Source of the DNA: Phoronis australis
Lineage: Eukaryota; Phoronida; Phoronidae
Direction: 5' to 3'
NCBI GenBank assembly: GCA_002633005.1
Contig: NMRA01000230.1
Location: forward strand, 223,345-287,344
DNA: 64,000 bases
How positions within the stretch are numbered: position 1 is the first letter of the stretch; every line of letters begins with the position of its first letter. The translations under genes and the position numbers were made by a program. Under the pieces are notes generated by a model, which saw only the letters and a list, made by a program, of their open reading frames with translations, was not told where the DNA came from and ran no database searches. This document shows, one piece after another, positions 34,589 to 48,800 of this stretch.

Positions 34589-37500
34589 TTTCCCATCATA
34601 CCTCAAAAAATGACCGACTTGTCTTGAATGCGGAGCTGTGTGCTAGTGAAACTTATTAAGGCCGTCCAGAGCGTGTACATAATTTTGCTAGTTCGCTTAC
34701 CAAGCTCACTAGTTACTAGTCGTTGTTGGTATGCACATGCCTGGAAAGTGTATACATAGCAATAATTGTCATTTCATTTGCAAGTCTAGTCTGCAGGTAC
34801 ACGTGGATGTTGTTGTGTTGATAGAATCTGTTATACATCTCTTTGCTTTTTAGCCGATTGTGTATAATCTCAAGGTATACAGGGCTTCATCTCACACTTT
34901 GGTTGGTTGTTTAAATCTTGTTACCAAGACTTTTTAAAAATGTTGCTCGTCTCAAGTACTGTTCTATCCTTGTAATGACCACAATCTTATTTAAACGTGG
35001 CTCATAAAAGCATGCAGTTGGAAATTAGAGTTAAAATTTTAATGTGTTTTTATGACAAAGAATCAATTTTATTGTGACCCATGCAAAGTTCATATAAATC
35101 ATGTACATAAAATTGCTTAAACTTTTACCCATTCCCTCAATTTTTGAACTACAATCTGTTGATGTCAGTCCCATAATGTGAGGTCACACGTGTTCCAGTT
35201 ACCTGTGGACACGCGATTCTCTCAACCCAATTCGAAGTCTGTTCACCTAACTCTGAGTTACTATCTTATGCATTTGTTGGATTTTGATGCTGAGGTAAAT
35301 GTTGGAAATTGAGATGGAACGAGGAAATACTGTGAGTGGCGTCAATTTGTCACTCATTCCAGTGTATTTTTTGTTTCGTAGGCGAGAAAATAATCCTATT
35401 AGTTTTGGTGAAGCTTTAACTTGTGATAAATGATGGGTCTACAATAAGGTTAACAATTAACTCTATTTTCAGTTGTGGGACACAACTGTGGGACATAGTT
35501 TTGGATTGCTGAATAGCATGTTTTCTTCAGGCAATTTTATTTTTGACCCACTTACATTCATAGTGTTGCAACACTTGAGAGGAAGCTGAATATGGGCTCT
35601 TTTTATGGATGCGGTTGTGTATGATTTTCTGGTTTTATTTTAGGGGATTTTAGTTACTGTTTGGTTATGTGGACAGAAATATCATAGCCACTGTGCTCAG
35701 CGACTTGTTGTGTGCCAAGGTAATAGTCAGATGTGGTTGTTATTAGGGGATAGAATTATGTGAGCCGTGAGATTTGTACCCAGTGTCATGTTACTCAGTG
35801 AAAATGCTTTTACAAGCGATTGCTCAATACATTTTTAAAACGCACATTTGGAATGTCCATTCCCGGGTTTGTTTTGCATCATACTCTGCTGTCTTCCTGT
35901 TGGCGATGTCTTTTAATGTTGTTAAATGATGCTGGTACGAATCAAAACAGCAATTTGTTGGAAAAGATCAATTAATTTAATTGTTAATCTTGAGTCTGTA
36001 GGAATATAGTCTTCATTCCGTAATGTTGTTTTTATCACTTCCACTGTTAAAAAAATAAATAATTTGATTGTTAATGTTGAGTCTATGGGAATGTAGTCTC
36101 CATTCCGAAGTGTTGTTTTTCTCTTTCAATGTTAGTTTTATTTTGGGTGCTTTTTGTGTTTTCAAGTTTTGCTTTTATTTTTTGTGTTAAGTTTGCTGTA
36201 AGTTAATCATGTACTGAGTTGCGGTGCCTGGTATTACAGCCATACTGCGCTCGATATTTAATTTTTGCTTGTTGGTTGCAGTAACGTATTGTCCATACTT
36301 ACTGGCATTTTCAGAAGGGTACGTCACCTACGCTTCTGGCAGATGATTTGTACATCCAAAAATGTCAATTTCCTTTCTATAGATGATGTCAATCAATATT
36401 TTTAGACCCTAAGCCACTCCTTATAAGTACCTCACCCAATGTACGTTTTGATTTTGAAAATTTTGTTATTGTGGACGATCTCCTGGTGTTCTTTCCTTTT
36501 AAGTCGTGCTTTAGTGACATTGATGGTCTGTTTGTGTTGTTGCTTGCCAGAACCTGAAGTGCTTGTGACTTTGATATTTGTTGTGGCTAGTTGTGGCTGT
36601 ATTTTAAATTTGTTCTTTCTATTTACAGTTAGTTCAAGCAATGTAGGTCAGGTATCGGGGGTTTTCTTCTGGCGTTCTTCACCCCAAATTTTACAAAACT
36701 GATCTTAGTGGTGGAGATGTTAACTTTGAAAAATCAAAACGGTGTAAACTCTGTGTCACCTCTCCTTTAACAAAATACATGCATAGTACAGATGGACAGA
36801 TTCTGTCCCTCACAAATCTACAGATGGACAGATTTTGTCCCTCACAAATCACATGTATGGTCTAATTCAAGTTTATGGTGAGAACAGATCAATTACCATT
36901 CCTTGCAAAACTAAATGTGGTTCATGGAGAAAAGAAATTTCTTTGAACTGCTCTGTGAAAGAAGACATAGATATTGGGAGAAAAGAATGGTTTTCATGAG
37001 AAAAGAATGTTGTAAGTGAGAACGGTTGTGCGGTTGGTGAGAGAGGTAAAGACTGGTCACTTTTTTAGTGCTGTGCATTAATAACTTGGTTTAGAATTTA
37101 AGGAAAATAGGGCTTTTGGAATCCATTTTACCGTACTTAGTTTGAGTTCGTGCCTTGGTTTGCTTGTAATGTTGTGTAATAAAAGCTTTTGTGGTTTGGC
37201 ATATGATATAGTTTTGTAATACTTACTAAAAATTAGTCTTGGATTAGATTCGAGTTACACGATGTATTCCCGAATTTGTTTATACAAGTTTTCAAGAAGT
37301 TAAAAGATTGAGAAACATGTTTTAAAAAATTTGGCAAGTTGTTCACTATCGTTTGTTGACGTCCCTTAAATGAATTTAAATATGGAAGGGTACTTAAGGT
37401 AAAACATGTCATATACTTTTCTCAAAGTTTAGTGTGTGTATTACAAAAGAATTTTTAGTGTACTGGTCTTCAATGGGGTACACTATCTGCAATGTCAAAA

Positions 37501-39813
37501 TTTAAAGATACAATTCGCCCTAATGCAAAATCGAATCTGGCCTTTTAGTCTATTTAAAAATCGGTCTAATAAAATTCTTGATGTGATAGGTTTATACGAC
37601 CGTTATTAACAAAAACGCTGAAGCCAATATCGACTCGAGAAAGTGCTGAAGCAGATTTGTTTAGGGTTCGCCAACCCTACTAATTGCGAATTTGAAAATT
37701 GTGCATGGAGCTGTAATTGCCAGCTCAAAATCGGGTGACCTTCATGTGGTACCACCGACAGCTAAGCTGACGAAATGCAGCTTTCGGGTGCGTACCCGTT
37801 TACTACGCACTGGCCCGGCTGTACGCAAAACATGTGAATGTGAATAAAACAATTATTATTTACTACACGGAGGTGTATTTGAGACACATTTGCCTGCGGT
37901 TTGGGGAAAATTTTACCCGGCAAGTGCTTTGCATATACGTATACTTATATACGCATAAACTTCACTTATATTTAGGCGCAGACGGCTTTACACGTGAATG
38001 TGTTACATACTGGGTGTTCTGTTTTCTTTTCGCCAATTATTTTTGTATCTTCTCGTTTTTTTAATTCACTGAATAATGCACGTCATACAGCGACTGTGGC
38101 AGTAACGGAAAAGTCATGTGCCTCAGTCACACTGGCGCTATCTTCAAAAAATCACATCATGGCCGCCTATAATTACGAATATTGGGACAGATTCGTATAC
38201 AGCACAAAGGCCGACGTGTGTACACGCTCCATGGTAATGCGACTAAACTAAGCTACAGCAATGAGACAATTGGCATGCATGCTTCATATTTTACTTTGAA
38301 CTAATAAATTGCAATATACCAGATTTCCATATGTCTAGGGTTTCTTACGGTGCCTATTTCTATATGTTTTCGTTATAAAATATTCAGACCGCAATTATCA
38401 AGAAGGGACCTCAGGCTGGGTTAGGCCGAGACTAGGCCCATAGGCATCCATCTGATGAACGGAGATCGAACGTAGGCCTACTCGTGTACAGTTACGTCAG
38501 TGTCATCCGGAACTGAATACCACGCCAGTGGCCCGTCTCAAACTCAGTACGTCGGCGAGGGACGGTCGTCTTCTCTGCCCGCGTTGTCTGCCCAAAACTC
38601 TTAATTAATCTCTCACGCCCGCATTCCCTGCTCCGTAGACGCATATTCCCCGAAGTACCATTTCTGAGGCTAAATTAACTTGAAAACTGAAACTACATTC
38701 AGCGGTCATTCAGAGCTATTCCACCCGCCGGGGCAGCGCCGAACTAGCGACACGGCTGCAGATAGAAAATAATCTGAGATCTTTGAATTTTCAGTTGGCT
38801 TGTCTGTGGTGAAAATGGTCCGTAACTAAAATATGGTGTACGAGAGTAGAAGCCATTTTTGTCCTTGGCGTCTGATTCGGGGGGATGTCACTGAGAGCTT
38901 AGTGGGCAGATGTCTTTTAAACACTTTCCGGCGAAAGTGCCACCTCGTAACGTTCAGTGCAGAGTAACTCACTTTCCCCGGTGAGGAAATTTCCACAAAA
39001 AGCCACAAAATTCACGGTTTCTGAAATACGCGCGAAGGAAAAACTCTGTGCTCACCACATAATTTCTAACCTCCCTCCCACTTGATGAATGCGCTCCGAG
39101 TCAGTTGTATAAGGAGACGTGCTTTGTCTTGTGGGAGAATCAACGACTGAAGTGTCGAGCAGTTCCGAAAATCGATTGTTTCTTGAAATTTGAAACTAAA
39201 GGAAAAATACGTTGATATCAACAGGAATTAAAAATCTTTACGAATAAACCCTAAAAATGAAGCGGTGAGCAGGTTGAATTCTGTTTACTGGCAGAGAGCC
39301 ACTTCAACAGTGCAATTTAATCTATCGCGCGTTCCTATATGAGGCCGGTCTTGCACTATAGAGACTGCAGTTAGGCCTACATGGGAACAATGTTTGACGA
39401 GAATTTGAGATTTCAATCCCCCAAAACACTACTAGGCGCTAATAAAGATACCCGGCCTATATCACACTTGACACCAAAAATTTTCGGCCGTAAAATTACT
39501 GATTGATGTCCTTTTGAGCGTCATTAATCACTTGAGTTGGCTATGCATGGGCTTGTGTACACAGGCCTACATTTAGATATTCACTGACACATCACAGACG
39601 GAGATGACCCAAAGCTCGGCAAACCGATAGAACTGCAGTGGTATCAATTTTCATAGTTGCCGTCTGCTCTCCGCTGCAACGTCGATTAGCGTGATTGAGA
39701 CATGAGTCATCCTCCCCCGGCGGCCCGCGACAGCCGTAGAACATGATGACCTACACACCTGAAACGGTTTGTGTCAGAGGTCATCACCAACCTCGTTTTC
39801 AATACAAGCCAAG
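34589..39813. other. Spacer between the two DDAH copies
   Basis: It holds the DDAH-A 3' UTR (end not determined; AATAAA occurs near 36049 and 37177), a diverged tandem duplication of about 80-90 bp at about 35985-36120 (GTTAATSTTGAGTCTRT... / GTTGTTTTT) and a 37-bp direct repeat near 36788-36856 (ACAGATGGACAGATT). A locally CpG-richer stretch (about 38.4-39.8 kb) probably contains the DDAH-B promoter and 5' UTR. No gene was recognised. Confidence 0.5.
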
Positions 39814-42800
39814 ATGTCGGGGAAGATGAAATATTTAGCTCTGGTGCGGCGAGTTCCGCGTACGTTCTCTGCCAAAGCCCTTAGAAGTAATCCCGACGCA
39901 CAAGTTAACCAAGCAAGGGCCGAACAACAGTTTGACAGATATGTTGAAACCCTTCGGGGAATGGGTACGTAAATTTACACGTCTACATTTTGAAAATCGC
40001 CGGGCATTGATGACAGTGACCTGACCTGTTTTCAAGCTGACTGTTCAGCCGTGTTTTGGTTTTGAACTGGTAACACTGCAACTGCCTTAGGTTTGTTTAA
40101 TGCTTGTGATTTGAGAGGCATGTTTTGAAACGTGTATTTTACCCCTTCCACTAAGGATTTTTTCGAAACATTTTGATTTACCAGACTGAGCTTGAACGTT
40201 TAACTATTTAGGCCATTTCTGATTCAGCCCTTCCGGTTCCCCGACACCCGAATACGGGGTCAACCACCGTGCTCCGTCAGTGACTCACAAGTTCATCACT
40301 TCTGTGGTTGGTCATTAACCAGTGTTAACAGGATAAATATGACAAAAGACAACATACGTTGAAATTGTTGCTGTGGACTAGCTCATACCAATTATAGGGT
40401 TAAAACTTGTCTGTTCTGTTTTTTTCTTCTGGTTATAATATAGGTACGCCTATTGTAAGGAATGCAGCCAGTGGCAGTGACCAATAATTGTTTTTTTATT
40501 TTTGGAATGGACTTTCGTTGACTCACCAGTTGCATAACTGGGTTGAGTTTAGTAACACTAGAACCTCTCTGAAAAGCAAGATTGATTACGTGACGAAGGG
40601 TATTGCAACTTATATTTTAAATGAGAACATGTGATTTTGACTAGCATAGGTACTATCGTTACTGAACTCTGTGATGGCTTACTCCTATTCTGTTTCTACA
40701 AGCTCTTGGACAGACATTGACAAGTCAGTGTTTATTGAATTCAGTTTCAGATTTCCTTGCCAAGCCGTGAAGTGCCCAGGTACTTCATGAGGTGCCCATG
40801 ATTAACTGGAAACAATCACACAAATAAGGCTTTCATCGACAATAAATTCTCTTTAAATACATGAAGACATGATTTCAATTCTCCTTTGCTTCTTGGTGTA
40901 TTGATTGATTGTTGCTTGGTCTTGGATTGATTTTTGTCCTTTTCTACAGTCTCCTTGCTAAACTTGCTTCCATATAAATACAAATGTATGTTGTACCTTT
41001 TAGCCTCTCTGCCTGTGTTGATTTTGTTACCTTGGCTTCTCATTTTCAATCATTATCATATACTGTTATGGAATTGATGGCCCATTGCAAGAAAACTGAC
41101 CTGGCTAGGACAAATCGTAAATTTCAGTCAATTCTATGATAAAATCATAAAATTTAAATTTATCTCAAGACCATTTCAAGATAGAGATATTAAGTTTGGC
41201 CTATTTTTTGACTTTTAAAAGATATGTCTTAATTTTGACTATCCTACCAGTTGTGGAAGTTTCAAAGTTTGCAAGTCAAGAAAAAAATCTTAGACTTTAA
41301 AAGTCAAAACTGACAAGTCATTTTCTTGGAATGGACCACTGGATTTGGTCTTAAATGAGACAGCATTCTATTCATGGCATTCGTTCACAGATCTGTCACC
41401 ATAACATATGAGTGAAGTGTTCGGTAAAAATTCTCCAGTTTGGGATAGTCTCTAAAATTTGGCACAGTCTCTAAAATTTGGCGCATAGAAATTTGACCGT
41501 AATTGAATTTTCTCGTTTCCGATGTTTGGGACACTGTCGATTTTGATATTCATCTTATTTCTAATATTTTGGTTACTGCGTGTATGGATCAATTGAAAAC
41601 AGACTTGACAGTTCTTAAAATTAGCAAAAACAGTTGCTAGGACGACTTTTTTCATGCGTCTTCATACAGAAACTCATAATGGGTGTAACATAGAAGAGAA
41701 TGATCTTTTCTAGTTGATCGTAATTTTTGAAACTTAGACAGTCAGTATGACATATTTCTAATAAAAGTTCTGACCTTAAACAAATAATTAATTTTTTAGT
41801 ATCCCAAACAGAGTTTTTCCTCAATTGTGATAAGTCATTTGCCACGCTGCCGTATTTTGAGAACCATTTTTTGTTTGTTACTTAGTGGAGAAAACTGGTT
41901 CTCAAACTGCGGGGCACCCTGTAAGTGACTGCTAAGTGCTAAGTAATGAAATTGTTGCAAAGTCTGCCCCCAAGACAAGTGTGTTGCATCTTTGTGATAA
42001 TTGACTCGTTATGATACTATAGATGCTTGGTGACCTAATTCCCCCTCCAGCCACCGATTGTGTTTGAGTTTTCAACAGTGTTCACAGTACAATCTCTCTA
42101 ATACACGACACAACATGGCCGACAAGCGAAATTATTTTATCATTTTCCATGCAATATATGCAGCTGTACCAAATTAAATGCTTTTCCATGTTCAAGTTTT
42201 CTACATCAACTACCATCAGACGAAGTTTTGAAAATGGTGGGTATTTGCAACAATGCTAGAAGCTATAATGTTTTGTCCGAAATAGGTGATATTTTACTGT
42301 AAATCTTTACGCACACTAGTTGTACATGAAGCTGGTACCATAGTGCAAGATGTTGGTTGTTGCAGAAATCAACATTCTGGAGTTGGAGGAGGATGATAAC
42401 TACCCTGATAGTGTGTTTGTGGAGGATTGTGCAGTGGTGATCAACGAGACAGCCCTGATCTGTAGGCCTGGGGTGGACTCGCGGCTGGGAGAGGTGAGTA
42501 GGGGAAATAGGGCGTAGACTGCGCAGTGATGATAAATGAAACAGTCCTGATTTGTAGGCCTGGAGTGGACTCACTACTGGGAAAGGTGAGGGGAGAAATA
42601 GGGCGTAGACTGTGCAGTGATGTTAAAAGAAACGGCCCTGATTTTTAGACACGAGGTGTAGTCACAGCTGGGAAAGATGACTGGGGAAATAGGACGTAGA
42701 CTGTGCATTATTGATAAATGAAACAGAGCTCATCTATAGACCTGGGGTGGACTCACGGCTGGGCAAGGTGAGTGGAGAAGAGATAGGAGATGGACTGTAT

Positions 42801-45800
42801 AACTGTGATCGATGAGACAGTCCTGATTTGTAGATCTGGGGTGGGAGAGATGAGTGGGGAAAATAGGGCGTAGACTGTGCAGTGATGTTAAATGAGGCAG
42901 CCCTGATCTGTAGGCCTGGGGTGGAGTCATGGCTGGGAGAGGTGAGATGGAAAGAAGGGGGGTGGACTCGTGGGATGGAGTAAGGAGTCTGAAAGGTGTA
43001 GCGCATGGGGAATGGTGTTTAGTGGTGGGAGGTGGACGCAATGTAGAACTTAAAAGGTAGGGGTGATGATGAGTGACGTGGGTGTATTCACGGTTGAAAG
43101 TGGGTTGTCTTGGAGTGTAGTGGATAAGGAGTGATCATGAGTTACTCGGGTGGATTAACGGTGGGGATTTTTATTTTCTTTTCGCTAGTGTTATAGTACC
43201 TATATACTTAAAGATTCGCCATATATGTGTTCTCTGTGGAACACTGTAGGTATATCAAATATGCACTTAGATGGACAATTAAGTGTCACTTAAGATAACT
43301 ATGGTTATGGAATCTATACTGTCCAGACTCACACATGATGTCAGAGCTAACTGATGTCTGCAGGTGTATGGTACTAAGTGAACAGCTGTAAATGGTTCAT
43401 CTTCATTTATTAAGTGAACACAGTCAGTACTACCAGGAAGAGATAACTCTACCTGTGACAGGTGTTCTTTGCTGTATCGACGGGACAGGTGTGATTCATT
43501 GACTATACTCTACTTCTTATCCCAATAGTTATGCCATAATTACTGCGTAACTGTATTGTTACTATTACTGTTACTGTGTACATTTAGTATACAATATTTG
43601 TTATTATCATTATTATTGTTTTATTTGTGTTTGTTTGTGCCCACATGAAGGCAGTGTTTATATCTGAACAAAGAAGGCATATAACTTAGTTTATTTGGAA
43701 CCTCACGTCTTTTGTGCATGGCGGCAACTGGGATTCTGACTGCAGGTGCAAACAGACAGTGAACTGGCATCATATTTGCGCACACTTCTTATCCACGTTT
43801 CTTAGGACGACACGGGAATCCCTGGGAAACCCCCACAGCATTGCCGTTATCCTAATGAAGCAAAGCACAGTTTTTTATAATTTGTTTATTCACTTTCAAA
43901 TAACAATTGCATAATATTTATAATTATTATGGTTTTATGACATGACATGAGATAAGTTATATAACTACAGTAAAATTGTCCAGTTTTAGACGGTCTCTAA
44001 TATTTAGGACTTGGAAACTCCTACAAAAGTTGATTTTCTTGATTCTGAAATTTGGGACAAGGGAGATTTTGATGTTCACCATATTTCTCGAATTTCGGAC
44101 AATGTGTTCTCACTGTAAAGGGTGGGGTATTTTGCCGTCTTTCCAGCGATTTTTCAATTTGGAATGGCTGCTATTGTCTGTTTCTAGAATTTGGTACAAG
44201 TTTCAACTAAAGCAAAACGTTTGAATTTTCTCCATCCCAAATTGAGGAATTTTTACAGTGGTCTTAATCAAAAGATATGTTTTTTCTCAAAAGGAAGATT
44301 TATATAGTTCCGTATAGTGTCCACAGGTTCTTGGGCTTATTTTTATGTCTCTCCTCCATCCGTTTGTGATAGATGATAAGTATTCTCTAATAGTGTTCAC
44401 TATCTTTGGTAACACTGTGCACAATTGCCGAGTTAGCATAAAAGTGAAGTGGCCAGCAATGAAGTGAAGTGGCCAGCAATGTGCCGTCAATGGATATGTG
44501 ATAACAGTCTGTCAGGAAGTTGCATGCCTTGGTGATGTGAGGTTTGGGATGGGATTCCACAACTATGTGTTCTTGCCTGGGACTGTTGTGATGACCTTTC
44601 ATAACTAGGGAAATATGGCTCAGTGCAGTGGTTGATTATAACATGATTCATAATATGTGCTGGTAGGAATTTCTCTTTACTGCTCATAGGGGATTGCTTT
44701 AGCTTATTCACTTATAAATTTGTCCCTGATTCTCATTGCTAGGAAATTAGGATGGCAGCTATCATGGCATTCAACTGGTTTTATGGAAGTTTTATATTAT
44801 TGTGCAGCAAAACATTGGGCTCTAGAGGGTTTTCTACATTATTGGGGTTTGAGACCAGTTTTGCCCCGTAATATAAGTGCGGTTGTGTCATCAGCACGAT
44901 TCCTATCATTTGTGGTTTTATGAAGAAATCACGTTAAGTTTGTGCTGTAACAAAAATGGTTTTGCGTGGAAATTCAACTTAGAATATTAAATTAACTAAA
45001 TAATTTTTTTTCCGTTGTCTGCTTGAGGAAAGTATGCATAGCAGTACTGAAGGAAAATGGGAAATTTTACGGAAATCCTGTTCTGGACCGTTTAGAAGTC
45101 TGGAATTACGTAAGTTTTCTTAAATTAAGAATTTGGTGCTGTGAATGATGTTTTTTTTTTGTTATAAGTTCTGGTTTTGAATTGTTTCAACAATTTTTCA
45201 CCCGTCATCTTGAACAGGAGAACAGTGTGCGCCAAGCATTGATGAACATTCGGGAGTTGAACATTATGGAGATGGAAAATGCCCAGGCTAAACTGGACGG
45301 TGGAGATGTGCTTTTCACGGGTGAGTGAACGTCTTGGGTAGTGTTTTGTTAGTGGTCAAATTTGGTGGGGCTTATTTTGACGCTCTCACAAAACATGCAC
45401 GTCCCTTTGACGCACAATGTTGAATGTTTTCACTTCTAATGCTCGTCAGTTGTAGAAAAAGGAACTTGTTCCCTGCGCTAATGAATTGAAGTCTAAATTT
45501 CACTTTTTATTTTTGTTTCAGCTGTTTTTTGCCTACATATAACACAGGCGGGCGTATCAATTTTTGTATAGTAAAATCTCACGAATTTCAGACAAGACAA
45601 AAATGATTGCCAAAGTTTTCAAGATCATCTTACGTTTTGAATGTCCATAATTTTTCAAAATATTTTCTGACAGTAGCTATAATTATGCACCTTGAACATG
45701 GTAAAGATTTAATTTAATGTTACATATCTGTTATGAAAAAAGAGAGAGAACATTTCATTTGTTTGCCATATTGGGTCCTAAATTTCATAAAAAGAAGTTG

Positions 45801-48800
45801 GTGTTTATTGACACTCTTATTTGTTTTCATATTATACATACTGTCGGGAATTTCCCAAAACAGGCCCGTGGGGCTTGGAAGTGGTCTTTCAAAAACTTCA
45901 AATGAAAACCGAATATACCTCCGAGATTTTTTCGGAAAGGAGAATGTGTTTTCGGAAACTGCTGGAAATAATACAGTAGTAAGAATTTTATTCGTCCATA
46001 CTTATTTCGCATCCTTGTGATACAGTTGGTTAACAGTGAAGTCACCCAGTGTTACAAATGGTCGACACACAATTCCAAAAAAATTCCTTGCCAACATCAA
46101 AACATATTACGTACATATTTTAGAACAATCCGTCAGATTTTCATAGCATGCAAATAGTTATCCAATATATGCCCTATTTTCAGAAATACTTGGTATTTGG
46201 CAGTCTCCATGTTTTACTTGAAACTTTCAAGGGTCCACCATTTTAAGAACCAGTTTTATGCCTGTTATTCATTGGAGAAAACTGGTTCTCAAAATGTGGA
46301 ACCTCTGTCGGTGACTGTTGTCCATTCCTGCATGGACCCGTATTACCACTTTATGAAATTGGGAAGCCTTATGTATTCATTAAAATTGCCAAGCTTACGG
46401 TAAAAATTCCCAAATTTAGGACAGTCTCCCAAATTCCGGACACCTAAATCCAACCTCAAACATAATTTTTTTGATTTTGAAATTTGGGACTCAGGCAAAT
46501 TTGGCATTCACCTTATTTCTCAAATTTCGGACACATTAATTTTAGCGGCACTGGCCGTAATTCTCACATTTCTGACAGTGCACTTTTTCCCATGAACGGT
46601 GATTATTAGTATTTACAAGTCATTTAAAACTGCCACCGGTGCTATGTATTGACTGATGTTGCAGTCTATAGTTATTGACGGCGATGGTTCCTGTATATCT
46701 CGCACGTTTTCTTGTCATAATCACGGACTAAATTTGGAAATTTTTACCGTAAATAATTGTTGATGGCAATCATTCTGTTGCGTTATTTTAATATTGGAAA
46801 ATTTTAGTCAAGCAAACGAGAAAAGAAATGACTAAGGTAATTCCTGATTGAAACTAAATGTTGAAAAATTGAATCGTCAACAACAACAAACGTGGTCAAA
46901 TTAATACTTTTTTGTTTTAACAGGTATTCCCAAATTAAAATATCAAATTAGAAGTGGATTAGTGATGTTTAGATGTTTGGAAGGCTGCTAGGTCTTTGAA
47001 AGTTTATTTTTAAAATCATGAGAGTAAATTGCTTGTTTAGTACGATGATATAATTACCCGTAACATGCAAAACATTTTAAACAAGCTTCTGTTGGTAGTG
47101 GTATTGTCTTTTGACGCTAATGCCATCTATTGCAGGCCAAGAAATCTTTGTCGGTATCTCGTCGCGTACAAACATGGCTGGTGCACAGGCAGTGGCCAAG
47201 ACATTCGTAGACTTCGCCGTCACACCAGTCCATGTGCCCCCTGGTGTCCTCCACTTGAAGCAGTGCATTACTGTGATCCACGAGAACGTGTTAGCTGTTG
47301 GCAGCTCTGACAATGCCAAGAAAATGTTTGCAGTATGTAGTATTTTGTTTGTATTTTTGGAATTTTGCCTACACCGTTGCCCAAATTTTAGCATAAACTA
47401 TCAACTAGTACCTTATTCGGGTTCGAATTTCTAAGACATCATTTTGGACTTTTTAAAAATAGAAAATCATTGTGGTTGCATTCTGAACTCAGTACATAGA
47501 ATTGTTAAGTTGTTGTTTGATGTGCGTTCAGCATTGCAGTTGTCTGTTCAGACACTAGATGGAGTAGATGTTGGGCCCTTAAAGGACACTGTTATCTGTT
47601 AACCTTACATAGGCCTACTAATGTCACAGTGCCTCATTGTTGTTGTGTCCCGTGAGAAACTTTAGGGGCCCGTTTTAAAAAAACTACTTGCCTGTGTAGG
47701 AATTGCAGAATTGATCCCTCTTTATATATATTAGTCTGACAGAAAGCATAGCATCACGTTCTAAGTCATGTGCCTGCGACCAGCCTAGCTATGACTGTAC
47801 ATATTTCCTTTGATAAAGGAAGCCTCAGAAGTATCCCTGTGCCCAGACTTCAACCTATAGTTCATCCATATGGTACTTGTAGGATTTGCAGAAGCAACCC
47901 CTCTTCATATTTTCATGGATATTAGTCCGATACAATGTTCCCGCTGTTTGAGAACCAGATTTCTCCATTGAATAATGGGCATCAACTGGTTCTCAAAATG
48001 CGAGCACGTTATAACAGTGTATTGCCCATTCTTGCATACCCACACCTGTGACCTTCATCCTTCCACCGACAATAGTCACTTATTAGGGCCACGTTTTGTA
48101 AGAACCAGTTTGATGCTTGTTACTCAGTAGAAAACAACTGGTTCTAGCAATGCAGAACCCCTGAAAGTAACTATTACCTGTACAGCTGTTCACCTCCTCT
48201 CATCATGTATGTCTCACTCCAGGAGCTGCAGAAACACTCCTCGTTTGGCTACTATGTGGTGTACTTGAATAACGACTATGCTGCCAACGTGCTGTTTGCT
48301 AATGGCAAGATCCTTCATCTCTCCAAGGACAACATCCCTGAAGACTGGAGGGTGAGTTGATATTTCTACACTTTAGTTCACGAAAAAACAAATTTTATCT
48401 AACCATGATATCAGTTGATCAAAACGTGAGCTGTACCTTACGTCAGTAATACAATACTTCAAAGCTTGGTTCTGCTTGAGTAATAGTATATGTAATACAG
48501 CCAAACCTAGCCAAGGGAACTTCGAAATTTCTCTGCTATATAAAAATATTTTGTTGTCACCTTGGACTTCAGGTCATTTGCCACTTGACTGATTCCTGCT
48601 ATAACCCTTTTGCCATCGGTATTTATAAATATTATTGTCGAGAATGCTGTTTCATGACCCTCACGCCCCCCGACCTATTAAAAGCAACTGCATGTTGACT
48701 TTGCGCATCACTGGTTTTAACCAGCTTTGCAAGCCTGATGCCTGTGCTTTTTTACTTGTATGATTAGCCTAATAAAAAGTACTCGTGCAGTCTTCATTTT

